A stretch of 64,000 nt of DNA from Pseudomonas sp. LRP2-20 (GCF_024349685.1 NZ_AP025944.1:3788001-3852000); one strand, 5' to 3'; shown: positions 1-11,403, numbered from the stretch's first letter. Notes: generated from the sequence alone by a model not told the origin. A program made the numbers and translations.

Positions 1-562
1 CGGGATTCGACAGGCCCATGAAGATCATCACCTTGCAGCGTGGATCGCAGGCGCCGGAAGTCCACCACTTGCGGCCGTTGATCACCCACGCGTCACCGTC
101 ACGCACGGCAGTGGCAGCCATGTTGGTGGCGTCCGAAGACGCCACGTCCGGTTCGGTCATGGCAAATGCCGAACGGATCTCGCCGCGCAGCAGCGGCTCC
201 AGCCACTGGCGCTTCTGTGCTTCGCTGCCGTAGCGCACCAGCACTTCCATGTTGCCGGTGTCCGGCGCCGAGCAGTTGAACGGCTCCGGGCCCAACAACG
301 AACGGCCCATGATCTCGGCCAGTGGCGCGTATTCGAGGTTGCTCAGGCCGGCGCCGTATTCCGACTCCGGCAGGAACAGGTTCCACAAGCCCTCGGCCCG
401 GGCCTTGGCCTTGAGCTCTTCCATGATCGCGGTGGGTTGCCAGCGGTCACCCTCGGCGACCTGGCGCTCGAACACCGCCTCAGCGGGATAGACATAAGCA
501 TCCATGAAGGCACTGACGCGTTCACGCAGTGCCTGGACCTTGGGCGAATAGGCGAAATCCAT
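1..562 (-). CDS. Acyl-CoA dehydrogenase, N-terminal part (cut by window edge)
   Basis: Only the first ~187 codons are present; the gene continues past base 1. The translation starts [10 protein letters not shown] and contains the acyl-CoA dehydrogenase N-terminal helical domain, then the family signature [15 protein letters not shown] near residues 140-155, which binds FAD and substrate, followed by [10 protein letters not shown]. Enzymes of this family introduce a trans-2,3 double bond into acyl-CoA esters and pass electrons to ETF. The family is clear but the chain-length preference cannot be read. It is divergent from the LysR gene at 701, which probably controls it. The ATG at 562 is the first start before the intergenic region. 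Confidence 0.9.
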   Translation of the reverse strand, partial: MDFAYSPKVQALRERVSAFMDAYVYPAEAVFERQVAEGDRWQPTAIMEELKAKARAEGLWNLFLPESEYGAGLSNLEYAPLAEIMGRSLLGPEPFNCSAPDTGNMEVLVRYGSEAQKRQWLEPLLRGEIRSAFAMTEPDVASSDATNMAATAVRDGDAWVINGRKWWTSGACDPRCKVMIFMGLSNP

Positions 563-652
563 CGGGGCTACCTTCACGGTTCGAAGTACATGGGCAGAGC
601 CTAGAGCAGCCGGCCTCGATCTACCTAGTCTATTTTTCGCGTGTATAAACAT

Positions 653-669
653 TCATAACCGATATATGA
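653..669. promoter_or_regulatory. Candidate LysR operator TCATA-N7-TATGA
   Basis: A 5-bp perfect inverted repeat with a 7-base spacer lies in the divergent space between the acyl-CoA dehydrogenase and the LysR gene, ending 31 bases before the regulator's ATG. Its size and position suit an LTTR recognition site. Binding is inferred. Confidence 0.4.
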
Positions 670-700
670 TCGGCCAATAATTCCAACAAAGAGCGGCGCC

Positions 701-1627
701 ATGAACCTCAGCAAGGTCGACCTCAACCTGTTCATCGTCTTCGACGCGATCTACACCGAAGCCAACCTGACCCGCGCCGGGCAGATCGTCGGCATCACCC
801 AGCCGGCGGTGTCCAATGCCCTGTCGCGGCTGCGCGAAACCTTCAACGACCCGCTGTTCGTACGTACCGCCCAGGGCATGGTGCCCACACCCATGGCCCA
901 GAACATCATCGGTCCGGTGCGCAATGCCCTGGCACTGCTGCGCACCTCGGTGCAGGAAAGCCGCATCTTCAACCCGCAGCAGGCCAACAAGACCTTCCGC
1001 ATCAGCATGACCGACCTCACCGAGGCGGTGATCCTGCCGCCGCTGTTCCAGCGCCTGCGGCGCCTGGCCCCGGCGGTGCTGATCGAAAGCTTCCTGTGCA
1101 AGCGCCGCGAAACCACCAAGGAACTCGCCGCCGGGCGCCTGGACTTCGCCGTCGACGCGCCGCTGAACACCGACCCGCAAGTGCGCCATGTCAAACTGAT
1201 GCAAGACCGCTACGTCTGCGCCCTGCGCCAGGGCCACCCGCTGGCGGATGCCAAGCTGACCCTCGACAACTACCTGGGCATGACTCACATCCATATCTCC
1301 AGCCGCCGCAACGGCCTGGGTTATGTCGACCTGGCACTGGGCAAGATGGGCGTGCAACGCAAGGTCGCGCTGCGCTCTCAGCATTACCTGATGGCGTCGC
1401 AGGTACTGCAGCAGACCGACATGGCCATGACCGTGCCCGAGCGCTTCGCCCGCCGTCACCAGCTGCGTTTCCAGCCGCTGCCGGTGGAGGTGCCGCCGCT
1501 GGAAACACACCTGTACTGGCACGAAAGCACCGATCAGGACCCGGCCAACCGCTGGATGCGCGAACAGATCATCGAATTGTGCGAGCGTGTGGTGGCTGAA
1601 GAGGAGCGTGCGATGGAGACTGCCTGA
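701..1627 (+). CDS. LysR-family transcriptional regulator
   Basis: This 308-residue protein is the usual LTTR length. The N-terminal winged helix-turn-helix covers about residues 5-65 (LTRAGQIVGITQPAVSNALS is the recognition part), followed by a substrate-binding domain of the PBP2 type. LTTRs bind a small effector and usually control the divergent neighbour, here an acyl-CoA dehydrogenase, so a fatty or branched acyl metabolite is a plausible but unproven effector. The ATG at 701 matches the usual MNLSKVDLNL beginning of this subgroup. Confidence 0.9.
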   Translation: MNLSKVDLNLFIVFDAIYTEANLTRAGQIVGITQPAVSNALSRLRETFNDPLFVRTAQGMVPTPMAQNIIGPVRNALALLRTSVQESRIFNPQQANKTFRISMTDLTEAVILPPLFQRLRRLAPAVLIESFLCKRRETTKELAAGRLDFAVDAPLNTDPQVRHVKLMQDRYVCALRQGHPLADAKLTLDNYLGMTHIHISSRRNGLGYVDLALGKMGVQRKVALRSQHYLMASQVLQQTDMAMTVPERFARRHQLRFQPLPVEVPPLETHLYWHESTDQDPANRWMREQIIELCERVVAEEERAMETA

Positions 1628-1651
1628 GCCCACGCGAAGCTGTGTGGGCTC
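1626..1651 (+). terminator. Hairpin after LysR gene
   Basis: GAGCCCAC pairs with GTGGGCTC around an 8-10 base loop directly at the LysR stop codon. No T-run follows, so termination efficiency is uncertain. The next ~110 bases are distinctly AT-rich. Confidence 0.4.
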
Positions 1652-1822
1652 GTTGCGTGCCCACAAGGCGAAAAATCTATTCCATCTTGATCTATCAATA
1701 GAGAAAAATATTCTCCAAAAACTGCAATCAGGCAGCATAAAGGATAAATTCATTTTCACTCTAGCGCGTACGCTTGCTGCAACGATTGCCGACACCACGG
1801 CAACATTGCACGGACCCGCCCC

Positions 1823-2977
1823 ATGCCTAGCGCCCCTCTCTATTTCGACTACGCTGCCACCACTCCGGTCGATGACCGGGTCATCGAAACCATGCTCACT
1901 TGTCTAGGTCGCCAAGTGAACTTCGGCAACCCCGCGTCCAGTGGCCATGCCTACGGCCAGGCCGCACGCGAAGTGGTCGAGCAGGCTCGTCGGCAAGTGG
2001 CCGAGCGGGTCGGCGCCCGAGCCGACGATATCGTCTGGACATCCGGCGCCACCGAGTCCAACAACCTGGCGCTCAAGGGCATCGCTCAGGGCATGATCCA
2101 GCCGGGCCACCTGATCACCAGCCAGCTCGAGCACAAGGCCGTGCTCGACACTGTCAATGAACTGGAGCGCCAGGGCTGGGCCATCACCCTTCTGGCGCCG
2201 GACGCCAGCGGCCTGATCCAGCCCTACGCTGTGCAGGCGGCCCTGCGCGCCGATACCCGCCTGGTGTCGCTGATGGCCGTGAACAATGAATTAGGCACCG
2301 TTACCGATTTTGCCGCCATCGGCGAACGGGTCCGCGCCCATGGCGCCTTGCTGCATGTGGATGCGGCCCAGGCGGTCGGCAAGCTGGCGATCGACCTGCA
2401 GGCGATGGCGGTGGACCTGATGTCGTTCTCGGCGCACAAGGTGTATGGGCCAAAAGGCATCGGCGCGCTGTATGTCGGGCCTCGCGCCCGTGAGCTGATG
2501 CGGGCGCAGATCCACGGTGGCGGGCATGAGCAAGGGCTGCGCTCGGGTACCTTGCCGACGCATCAGATCGTTGGCATGGGCAGCGCCTTCGCCTTGGCCG
2601 GTGAGCCGGGTGACAGCGAGCACCAGCGTATCGAGCAATTGGCCAAGCGCTTGCGTGAGGGGTTGCTGGCATTGCCTGGCGTCAGCCTCAATGGCTGCGC
2701 CATGCAGCGCATTCCTCACACTTTGAACCTGTGCATCGAGGCTAACGGGTTCAACAGCATGGCCTTGGCCAGTGAACTGGCACTATCGACCACCTCGGCA
2801 TGCAACTCGGCGAGTAACGCGGCTTCGCATGTGCTGTTGGCGCTGGGGCTGGATGAGGTGCGGGCGCGCAAGAGTGTGCGCATGAGTATCGGGCGGTTTA
2901 CCAGCGAGGCCGAGGTGGACACGGCGATCGCGGTGTTCGGGCGGGCTTTGACTGCGGCTTCGGCGTCACCCTGGTAA
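1823..2977 (+). CDS. Cysteine desulfurase (class V aminotransferase, NifS/IscS-like)
   Basis: A PLP enzyme of 384 residues, normal for group I cysteine desulfurases, which remove sulfur from L-cysteine as a persulfide and release alanine. Visible residues: His104 in QLEHKAV, the PLP-binding Lys206 in SFSAHKVYGPKG, and the persulfide Cys327 in LSTTSACNSA, matching the IscS active-site loop. It stands alone without iscU, iscA or ferredoxin genes, so it is not the housekeeping isc operon. It may supply sulfur to another acceptor. The upstream 190 bases are AT-rich and probably carry its promoter. No clear Shine-Dalgarno precedes the ATG. Confidence 0.88.
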   Translation: MPSAPLYFDYAATTPVDDRVIETMLTCLGRQVNFGNPASSGHAYGQAAREVVEQARRQVAERVGARADDIVWTSGATESNNLALKGIAQGMIQPGHLITSQLEHKAVLDTVNELERQGWAITLLAPDASGLIQPYAVQAALRADTRLVSLMAVNNELGTVTDFAAIGERVRAHGALLHVDAAQAVGKLAIDLQAMAVDLMSFSAHKVYGPKGIGALYVGPRARELMRAQIHGGGHEQGLRSGTLPTHQIVGMGSAFALAGEPGDSEHQRIEQLAKRLREGLLALPGVSLNGCAMQRIPHTLNLCIEANGFNSMALASELALSTTSACNSASNAASHVLLALGLDEVRARKSVRMSIGRFTSEAEVDTAIAVFGRALTAASASPW

Positions 2978-3004
2978 GGGCCAGGTGCCTGCCACAACAT
3001 CTTC

Positions 3005-3249
3005 AGCGCCTGTGAGGTCGAGCGCCGCCCGCGCGGCGCATCGCGAGCTGCGCTCGCTCCTACGTTTGTTTTTGGCCAGTTACGCCTGTGACAGGCGCGC
3101 GCGGCCGCCTTGTTGGTACGACACGATAGCGAGTCATGCGCCAAGGCGTCCGCGCACATATCCCACAGGATAAACTGGCCCGAAACAAACGTAGGAGCGA
3201 GCGCAGCTCGCGATGCGCCGCGCGGGCGGCGCTCGATCTCACAGGCGCT
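3005..3249. repeat. Large inverted repeat (two facing REP-like elements, ~78-bp arms)
   Basis: The left arm (3005-3082) and right arm (3171-3249) are near-perfect reverse complements, differing at a few positions near the inner end and one at GAGGTCGAG/GAGATCGAG. Each arm itself contains palindromes such as GCCGCCCGCGCGGC and GCGAGCTGCGCTCGC. The 88-base spacer is non-coding. The pair fills the gap between the convergent cysteine desulfurase and nfsB genes. It may act as a bidirectional terminator and looks like a REPIN-type doublet mobilised in trans by a RAYT transposase, which is inference. Confidence 0.8.
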
Positions 3250-3288
3250 GCAAGGCCCACGGCAACCACCCCAGGCCCCACTGCCCTC

Positions 3289-3942
3289 TCAGAGGAAGGT
3301 AAACACCGTCGAAGCCGGCAGACGCGACTTGTTCAGCCCGGCATTGAAGTCCGCCTCGCTGCGATACCCCAGGCTCAACACCACCACACTGCTGTAGCCC
3401 TGCTCACGCAACCCCAGTTCGGCATCCAGTACCTTGCTGTCGAAACCTTCGATCGGCGTGGCATCCAGACCGTGCGCCGCGGCACCCAGCAATGCGGTAC
3501 CCAAGGCCAGGTAGGTCTGTTTCTCCATCCAGTGCTGCAGGTCCTTCTGATCGAAACGATGCAGGTCCACATAACCGCGACGGCTCTGGTTCTGCGCTGC
3601 ACGCGCCTGCTCGTCGCGGAAGCGGCCATCGGCCTGTTCCTGGTCGAGTACCGCATTCAGGTGCGCCTCGGTCATCTCGGTGCGCGTGCAGAACACGATC
3701 ACGTGCGATGCATCGAGAATTTTTGGCGAGTTGTAGGCAAAACGGCCATCGGTGGCTTTGGCCAGGCGGGCCTTGCCTTCGGCGCTGTCGGCGACGATGA
3801 AATGCCAGGGCTGCGAGTTGACCGAAGACGGGCTGTGGCGCAACTGCTCAAGCAAGGCATCGACCGTGGCCTGAGGGATCTTGCGGGCGGCATCGTAGGC
3901 TTTGGTGGTGTAACGGCGCTTGGCCAGGGAGACGGTATCCAT
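3289..3942 (-). CDS. nfsB: Oxygen-insensitive NAD(P)H nitroreductase
   Basis: At 217 residues it has the same length as E. coli NfsB and similar sequence throughout: RYTTKAYDAARKI at the start, SPSSVNSQPWHFIVA in the FMN-binding region, LDASHVIVFCTRTEM, DQEQADGRF, and the end NKSRLPA. NfsB is a cytosolic FMN homodimer that reduces nitroaromatics and quinones by two-electron steps. The gene is divergent from a LysR regulator with a palindrome between them, suggesting induction by that regulator. P. putida homologues are called PnrB-like. Confidence 0.93.
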   Translation of the reverse strand: MDTVSLAKRRYTTKAYDAARKIPQATVDALLEQLRHSPSSVNSQPWHFIVADSAEGKARLAKATDGRFAYNSPKILDASHVIVFCTRTEMTEAHLNAVLDQEQADGRFRDEQARAAQNQSRRGYVDLHRFDQKDLQHWMEKQTYLALGTALLGAAAHGLDATPIEGFDSKVLDAELGLREQGYSSVVVLSLGYRSEADFNAGLNKSRLPASTVFTFL

Positions 3943-3970
3943 GCTGCAACTCCAGTGATTTTGTCGCGCA

Positions 3971-3993
3971 TCTTATCTTTCCTGCTGATAAGA
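3971..3993. promoter_or_regulatory. Inverted repeat TCTTATC-N9-GATAAGA in the nfsB/LysR promoter
   Basis: A 7-bp perfect inverted repeat with 9-base spacer lies in the 90-base divergent region between nfsB and the LysR gene. It is the obvious candidate site for that LysR protein. Its AT-rich halves may also overlap a promoter -10 element. Confidence 0.45.
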
Positions 3994-4036
3994 AAAACCG
4001 GCAAAATGGAGCAACACTTTCACCCATGGAGTGAAA

Positions 4037-4936
4037 ATGCTTCGTCTCACCGACCTCGAACTGTTCGTGCGCAGCAGCGCACTGGGCAGCTTCACCGCCG
4101 CCGCGCATGAGGCCGACCTGCTGCCCGGGCAAGTGGCCGCCGCGATCAAGCGCCTGGAACGCGACCTCGACGTACGTCTGTTCGCCCGCACTACCCGCAG
4201 CCTGCGCCTGACCGCCGAGGGCGAGCTGTACCTGCCCACCGCCCAGCGCGTGCTGGACACCCTGCGCCAGGGCCACGAGCAGCTTCACGGCAGCCACAGC
4301 ACCCTGCGCGGGGTAGTGCAGGTATCGGCGCCTTCCGACATTGGCCGCAACCTGTTGCTGCCTTGGCTCAGCGCGTTTCGCCGCGAGCACCCGGCCCTGA
4401 ACCTGCGCTACTTCCTCTCCGACCAGATTGCCGATTTCAGCCGCGACCCGGTGGACATCGCCATCCGCTATGGCCTCAACCAGGACGCCAACTACATCGC
4501 CCTGCCGCTGGCCCCCTGGAACCGCCGCGTGGTGGTGGCATCGCCCGACTACCTGGCCCGCCACGGCCGCCCCCGCACGCCCGATGAACTGCAGCAGCAT
4601 GACTGCCTGCTGTACCTGCAACACAACCGCGTGTTCGACAAATGGCAGCTTGGCAACCGCACCCTACAGGTACGCGGGCCGCTGGTCAGCGATGACGCCG
4701 ACGTGGTGCGGCGCTGGGCGCTGGAGGGTGAAGGCATCGTCTACAAGTCGTGGCTGGACGTCAGCGCCAACATCGCCGCCGGGGAGCTGGAAGTCCTGCT
4801 GCCGGACCATCAGGGCGAAGTCTCGCCGTTGACACTGGTGTGTCCGCACCGCAAGCAGCTGTCGCCTGCGGTGACACAGTTGCACCTGTGGCTGCGCGAG
4901 CGCTTTACCGCGCTGCAGCCTGCACAATTGTTCTAA
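4037..4936 (+). CDS. LysR-family transcriptional regulator divergent from nfsB
   Basis: About 299 residues. The LTTR DNA-binding domain covers residues ~3-60 (LELFVRSSALGSFTAAAHEA with the helix-turn-helix following), then a PBP2-type effector domain of the CrgA/DmlR-like subgroup. The ATG at 4037 is chosen over an upstream in-frame GTG at 4031 because GGAG at 4028-4031 sits at proper spacing only for the ATG. Divergence from nfsB suggests that it controls nitroreductase expression, possibly in response to quinones or nitro compounds. Confidence 0.88.
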   Translation: MLRLTDLELFVRSSALGSFTAAAHEADLLPGQVAAAIKRLERDLDVRLFARTTRSLRLTAEGELYLPTAQRVLDTLRQGHEQLHGSHSTLRGVVQVSAPSDIGRNLLLPWLSAFRREHPALNLRYFLSDQIADFSRDPVDIAIRYGLNQDANYIALPLAPWNRRVVVASPDYLARHGRPRTPDELQQHDCLLYLQHNRVFDKWQLGNRTLQVRGPLVSDDADVVRRWALEGEGIVYKSWLDVSANIAAGELEVLLPDHQGEVSPLTLVCPHRKQLSPAVTQLHLWLRERFTALQPAQLF

Positions 4937-4994
4937 ACCCCCTGGGGCATCTGGGGTAAGGTGAACTGCCCTACCCGTCAGCGGCCACCTCGCC

Positions 4995-5825
4995 ATGAGC
5001 AACTGGATCGACCTCAAGCAAGACGCCGTCACCGGCATCGAGTCGGTCCGTGCGCATTTTGTCGGCCATGCCTACGACCCGCACTGGCACGACAGCTTCC
5101 TGGTGGGCTTCACCGAGCAGGGCGTGCAGCAATTCGATTGCCGCAAGGTGCGCCACAACAGCACGCCGGGGCACGTGTTCCTGCTCGAGCCTGGCGATAT
5201 CCACAACGGCCAGGCGCCCACCGCCGAAGGCTTTACCTACTCGACCTTGTACCTGCAGCCCCATTGGCTGGAGGCTGAACTGCGCACGTTGTTCGAACAG
5301 GCACCGAGCGACAGCCTGCCCAGCATCGCCGAGCCGTTGTGCCATGATGCGCGCCTGGTCGGCGCCGTCGCCCGGGCATTCCAGGCCGTGCATGGCCCGG
5401 AGCTGCGCATCGTGCGGCAAACCGCCACCGATGACCTGCTCAGTTGCCTGACCCGCCACCTGCACTGGCGCAAGCGCCTGAACCCCGACCCGCGCCTGCC
5501 GCTGACCGCGCAGCGGGCACGCGACTACCTGCACGCCCACCTTGACCAGGACATCGGCCTGGAGCAGCTGGCACAGGCCTGCGGGATCGACCGCTTCCGC
5601 CTGACCCGGGCCTTCAAGGCCGCCTTCGGCCTGGCGCCCCACGCCTATCTGATCCAGCTGCGCCTGACCCGCGCCCGGCGCCTGCTCGCCCAAGGCCAGA
5701 CCCCCGCCGAGGTGGCCATGGTGCTGGGCTTTGCCGACCAGAGCCATCTGGGGCGTTGGTTCCGGCGCGCTTATCAGCTGACCCCAGCCGACTACCGTCG
5801 CCGCTGCTCAAACCTTCCAGACTGA
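4995..5825 (+). CDS. AraC-family transcriptional regulator
   Basis: This 276-residue protein has an N-terminal cupin-like effector domain (AraC_binding; HWHDSFLVGFTEQG and LLEPGDIHNGQ are visible) and a C-terminal pair of helix-turn-helix motifs over the last ~100 residues (DIGLEQLAQACGIDRFRLTR, then AEVAMVLGFADQSHLGRWFR). It lies 50 bases upstream of a LysE-type exporter in the same direction. This AraC-then-LysE arrangement is common in Pseudomonas, so it probably activates the exporter in response to its substrate. Confidence 0.9.
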   Translation: MSNWIDLKQDAVTGIESVRAHFVGHAYDPHWHDSFLVGFTEQGVQQFDCRKVRHNSTPGHVFLLEPGDIHNGQAPTAEGFTYSTLYLQPHWLEAELRTLFEQAPSDSLPSIAEPLCHDARLVGAVARAFQAVHGPELRIVRQTATDDLLSCLTRHLHWRKRLNPDPRLPLTAQRARDYLHAHLDQDIGLEQLAQACGIDRFRLTRAFKAAFGLAPHAYLIQLRLTRARRLLAQGQTPAEVAMVLGFADQSHLGRWFRRAYQLTPADYRRRCSNLPD

Positions 5826-5875
5826 CGCGGGACCCGCTGCGAGCATGGGGCTCTGATCAATCGGAGCCGTTTACC

Positions 5876-6460
5876 ATGTCGCAATCGTTGTTGCCCTTCA
5901 TCCTCTTCGCCCTGGTCGCCAGCATCAGCCCTGGGCCGACCAACTTGCTGATACTCGCCCATGGCGCCCGCGAAGGCATGCGCGCCAGCTTGGCACCGAT
6001 ACTCGCGGCCTGCGGCTCGGCGGCGGCGGTCGTGCTGCTGGTGGGGTTGGGCCTGGGTGAATTGCTGATGCGCCACCCACTGGCCCAGCAAGCCATGAGC
6101 TGGGCGGGGGTGATCTGGCTGAGCTGGCTGGCCTTGGGCATGTTGCGCGGTGCGGGTGAACCGCTGGATGCGTCGTCGGGCAAGGCGTTCGGGCCTTTGA
6201 GCGCGGCGTCGCTGCAGGTGGTGAACCCGAAGGTGTGGATGATGGCGGTGGCGGTGATCGGGGTGTTTGCCGCGCCGTCGATGCCGGTGTGGCAATTGGC
6301 GTTGGTCTTCCTGCTGATTGCGTTGCCGTGCATGGCGGCGTGGGCAGTGCTGGGGGCAGGCAGTGCGCGCTGGTTGCAGGCGCCGGGGCGGTTACTGTGG
6401 TTCAACCGGGGGTTGGCCGGGTTGCTGCTGGTGTCGGCCTGGGCTGCTGTGTTGAACTGA
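5876..6460 (+). CDS. LysE/RhtB-family amino-acid exporter
   Basis: A 194-residue inner-membrane protein with about six hydrophobic helices and the family hallmark SPGPTNLLILAHGAREG near residues 20-36. LysE/RhtB proteins export amino acids or derivatives and protect against overload. The ATG at 5876 follows a CGGAG Shine-Dalgarno at proper spacing and gives normal family length; longer in-frame starts would run into the AraC gene. The substrate cannot be deduced. Confidence 0.88.
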   Translation: MSQSLLPFILFALVASISPGPTNLLILAHGAREGMRASLAPILAACGSAAAVVLLVGLGLGELLMRHPLAQQAMSWAGVIWLSWLALGMLRGAGEPLDASSGKAFGPLSAASLQVVNPKVWMMAVAVIGVFAAPSMPVWQLALVFLLIALPCMAAWAVLGAGSARWLQAPGRLLWFNRGLAGLLLVSAWAAVLN

Positions 6461-6482
6461 AACTGATCCAGCCTGCACCGGC

Positions 6483-6508
6483 CTCATCGCGGGCAAGCCC
6501 GCGATGAG
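6483..6508. terminator. REP-type palindrome between convergent genes
   Basis: CTCATCGCGGGC and GCCCGCGATGAG form a 12-bp perfect stem with a two-base loop between the LysE-type gene and sotB, which converge here. The GCGGGCAAGCCCGC core is the Pseudomonas REP core, also present near 23.4 and 30.35 kb. It can serve as a bidirectional terminator. Confidence 0.75.
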
Positions 6509-6523
6509 TCCGATGCAGGTAAA

Positions 6524-8963
<2,440 letters not shown>

Positions 8964-9107
8964 GGGGGACCTCACAGGGAAGTGAAACGATTCAGGCCAC
9001 ACATTCTGCTCGCCAGCGCCCTCCCCGCCCACGGCTGATTCTCCGGCATCCATGCCTGATCCTCCGGACTTGATCTCGAGCATCTGGCGCTGAGCGGCCA
9101 ATCTGCG

Positions 9108-10049
9108 ATGATGACACTGTCTGATTCTCTGCCCTGGTTCATCATGCAACTGACCCGCCACGTCGACGCCAACGCCCCGCTGTGTGCGCTGATCCGCAGC
9201 CTCGCCACCCGCCCGGGCTTCGTGCCCACGCACCTGCCCCAGGTGCAGGTACTGAGCTGGGACCACTACGTGGCCAGCAGCCCGCAGATCTACGAGCCGA
9301 GCCTGATGATCCTGGCCCAGGGCAGCAAACTGGCGCGCCTGGGGCCGCGTACCCTGGAGTACGGTGCCGGGCATTACCTGGTGCAGGCGCTGTCGGTGCC
9401 GTTCATGTGCGAGACCTTTGCCACCCCCGACGAGCCGCTGCTGGGCGTGGCGGTGGACATCGACCGCAGTGTGCTGGGCGAGCTGGTGCAGAGCATGGAC
9501 CTGGCACCCGACCCGGCAGTACAGGCGCAGACGCCACAGTCGATGACCTCGGCGGCGCTCGATGCACCGATGCGTGAGTCAGTGGAGCGCCTGCTACGCT
9601 GCCTGCAGGACCCGGTGGACGCCAAGGTGCTGGGCCCGGCGCGTATTCGCGAGGTGCTGTATACCGCCCTGCGCGGCCCCCAGGCCGGGGTGCTGCGGGC
9701 GCTGGTCGAGCAACAGGGCCACTTCGCCCGCATCGGTGCGGCCCTCGCCCATCTGCGCGAACACTACACCGAGCCGCTGAGCGTCGAAGCGCTGGCCGCC
9801 CGCGCCAACATGAGCGTGTCCACGTTCCACGAGCACTTCAAGCGCTGCACCGACATGGCACCGATGCAGTACCTCAAGCGCCTGCGCCTGCTCAAGGCGC
9901 AGCAGATGCTGATCGGGGAAGGGCTGGGCGTGGCGCAGACGGCGCACCGGGTGGGCTATCAGAGCACCTCGCAGTTCAGCCGCGAGTACAAGCGCCAGTT
10001 TGCCCGCAGCCCCGGGGATGAACTGCCCTATCAGAGCCTGCCTGTCTGA
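9108..10049 (+). CDS. AraC-family regulator with AraC_N domain
   Basis: About 313 residues. The N-terminal two thirds match the AraC_N (HTH_AraC_N) effector type, with EPSLMILAQGSK and YGAGHYLVQALSVPF visible. The C-terminal ~90 residues carry two helix-turn-helix motifs (LSVEALAARANMSVSTFHEH and VAQTAHRVGYQSTSQFSREY). Such proteins often control neighbouring aldehyde reductase genes, as with the divergent yahK-like gene here. The start is uncertain: an in-frame ATG at 9144 (MQLTRHVDAN) is also plausible and neither has a strong Shine-Dalgarno. Confidence 0.88.
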   Translation: MMTLSDSLPWFIMQLTRHVDANAPLCALIRSLATRPGFVPTHLPQVQVLSWDHYVASSPQIYEPSLMILAQGSKLARLGPRTLEYGAGHYLVQALSVPFMCETFATPDEPLLGVAVDIDRSVLGELVQSMDLAPDPAVQAQTPQSMTSAALDAPMRESVERLLRCLQDPVDAKVLGPARIREVLYTALRGPQAGVLRALVEQQGHFARIGAALAHLREHYTEPLSVEALAARANMSVSTFHEHFKRCTDMAPMQYLKRLRLLKAQQMLIGEGLGVAQTAHRVGYQSTSQFSREYKRQFARSPGDELPYQSLPV

Positions 10050-10140
10050 TACAGGATTTTTACCGCCCCGTAGATCAACATCAGGGCGATAGCCATACAG
10101 ATCTGCCCCGGCAAGCCAAGGACGCGGCGCAGCCCCAGGG
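10031..10140 (-). pseudogene. Possible remnant of a transporter C-terminus
   Basis: On the minus strand a short open segment ends ...GLPGQICMAIALMLIYGAVKIL plus ~7 residues and a stop. It looks like the last transmembrane helix of an exporter but has no credible start or N-terminal part. It lies between the AraC gene and the end of the small-molecule cluster, where a truncated neighbour would be expected if the cluster inserted. It overlaps the last bases of the AraC gene, so it may be a chance frame. Confidence 0.25.
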
Positions 10141-10164
10141 CTGATCTGCATGGCTGTCCGTGGC

Positions 10165-11355
10165 TCAGGCCGCCGTCGCCTGCTGTTGTACCCGCACACT
10201 CAGCATACCTGACAGCGAAACCAGCCACAGCACCAGGAACACACCGGCGATAGCGAGATTTGACGTTAGCTGCAAGGTGCTGACGATGCCTGAGGCTAAC
10301 GAGCCAAATATCAACATCAAGCAGCCTTGCAAGCTTGCCGCAACACCTGCTCGATCAGGGAACAGGGACATGGAACGGGCCATGGCATTGGAGAAAATGA
10401 AACCCTGACCGAACGCAACCAACATGATGCCACTCAGGATACTCGCCAGGCTCAGCCCACTCGGCTTGGCAGCGATCATTGCTACCCCTAGCAAGAACAG
10501 CGACATGCCTGTCCACATCAAGACCTGCGGATTGACGCGCCGGATCAACGCCCGGTTCAGCAAAGTACCGACCAGGTAGCAGCTACCCACGGCGAGCGCC
10601 GTCGTACCGAAGTATTGTGCGCTATGCCCCAACCGCTCCTGGACAACATACGGCCCGAACACGTTCCACAACAGGAACGCCGAGAAACTGGAGCCAAGCA
10701 CGGTCACCGAGGAAAGAAAACGGCTGTCAGCCAAGATGCAGCGGTAGCCAGCGATGGTCTGCAAGGGGCTGCGCCGCCCGGTGCGTGGTAACGACTCCTT
10801 GAGCCCCGCCAGCACAAAGGCCAGCACGATCACCGCGTACACTGCATACAGGACGAAATTGTAACGCCACCCCAGATGCACCTCGATCATGCCTCCCACA
10901 TAGGGTGCAATGACGGGCCCCAAGCCGAAAGCCAGGCTGAGGTAAATGATTGCCACATAGAAACGCGGCCCTTTGACGATGTCCACCAGCAAGGCACGCG
11001 CAACTACCTGGCAAGCGCCGATAGCGAAGCCTTGCAGTGCACGGGCCAGCAGCAGCAACTCTATGGAAGTGGCAACCGTGGCAAGCACGCTGCCGGCAAG
11101 AAACACCAGTAGCCCCAAATGCACCGCCGGCCTTCGCCCACGGGCATCGGCCATGACGCCGAAGAACAGCTGGCCGATCGCATAGAACAATAGCGTGATG
11201 GTAATGGTGTTCTGCATCAGCGCAGGGCTGGCCGACAACTCCCGGCCGATGGAGGGAATGCTGGGCGCATACAGGTCGATGGCGATGCCGCCCACACTGT
11301 TGATCAGAGGCGCCAGAAAGACGATGAAATTCTCGTAACGCTTGGTCACGGTCAT
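10165..11355 (-). CDS. MFS multidrug efflux transporter, Bcr/CflA type
   Basis: A 396-residue polytopic protein with 12 predicted helices and DHA1 features: DLYAPSIPSIGRELS after helix 1, FGVMADARGRRPAVH as the MFS loop 2-3 motif, and RALQGFAIGACQVVARALLVD. This resembles Bcr/CflA drug exporters. The ATG at 11355 has GGAGG seven bases upstream, so the longer annotation from 11379 is rejected. It is the last gene of a leftward unit after the dioxygenase, ligase and hemolysin-family genes, and is therefore the likely exporter of their product. Confidence 0.87.
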   Translation of the reverse strand: MTVTKRYENFIVFLAPLINSVGGIAIDLYAPSIPSIGRELSASPALMQNTITITLLFYAIGQLFFGVMADARGRRPAVHLGLLVFLAGSVLATVATSIELLLLARALQGFAIGACQVVARALLVDIVKGPRFYVAIIYLSLAFGLGPVIAPYVGGMIEVHLGWRYNFVLYAVYAVIVLAFVLAGLKESLPRTGRRSPLQTIAGYRCILADSRFLSSVTVLGSSFSAFLLWNVFGPYVVQERLGHSAQYFGTTALAVGSCYLVGTLLNRALIRRVNPQVLMWTGMSLFLLGVAMIAAKPSGLSLASILSGIMLVAFGQGFIFSNAMARSMSLFPDRAGVAASLQGCLMLIFGSLASGIVSTLQLTSNLAIAGVFLVLWLVSLSGMLSVRVQQQATAA

Positions 11356-11403
11356 GCTTACCTCCAGCGCGCCGGGCAAGGTGATGCCCAGCGCGGGTCA
11401 TGA

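Noticed and set aside
3136..4110. 324-codon plus-strand frame opposite nfsB
   Set aside because: It crosses the inverted repeat and the nfsB/LysR promoter and has no domain, while nfsB matches its family end to end.
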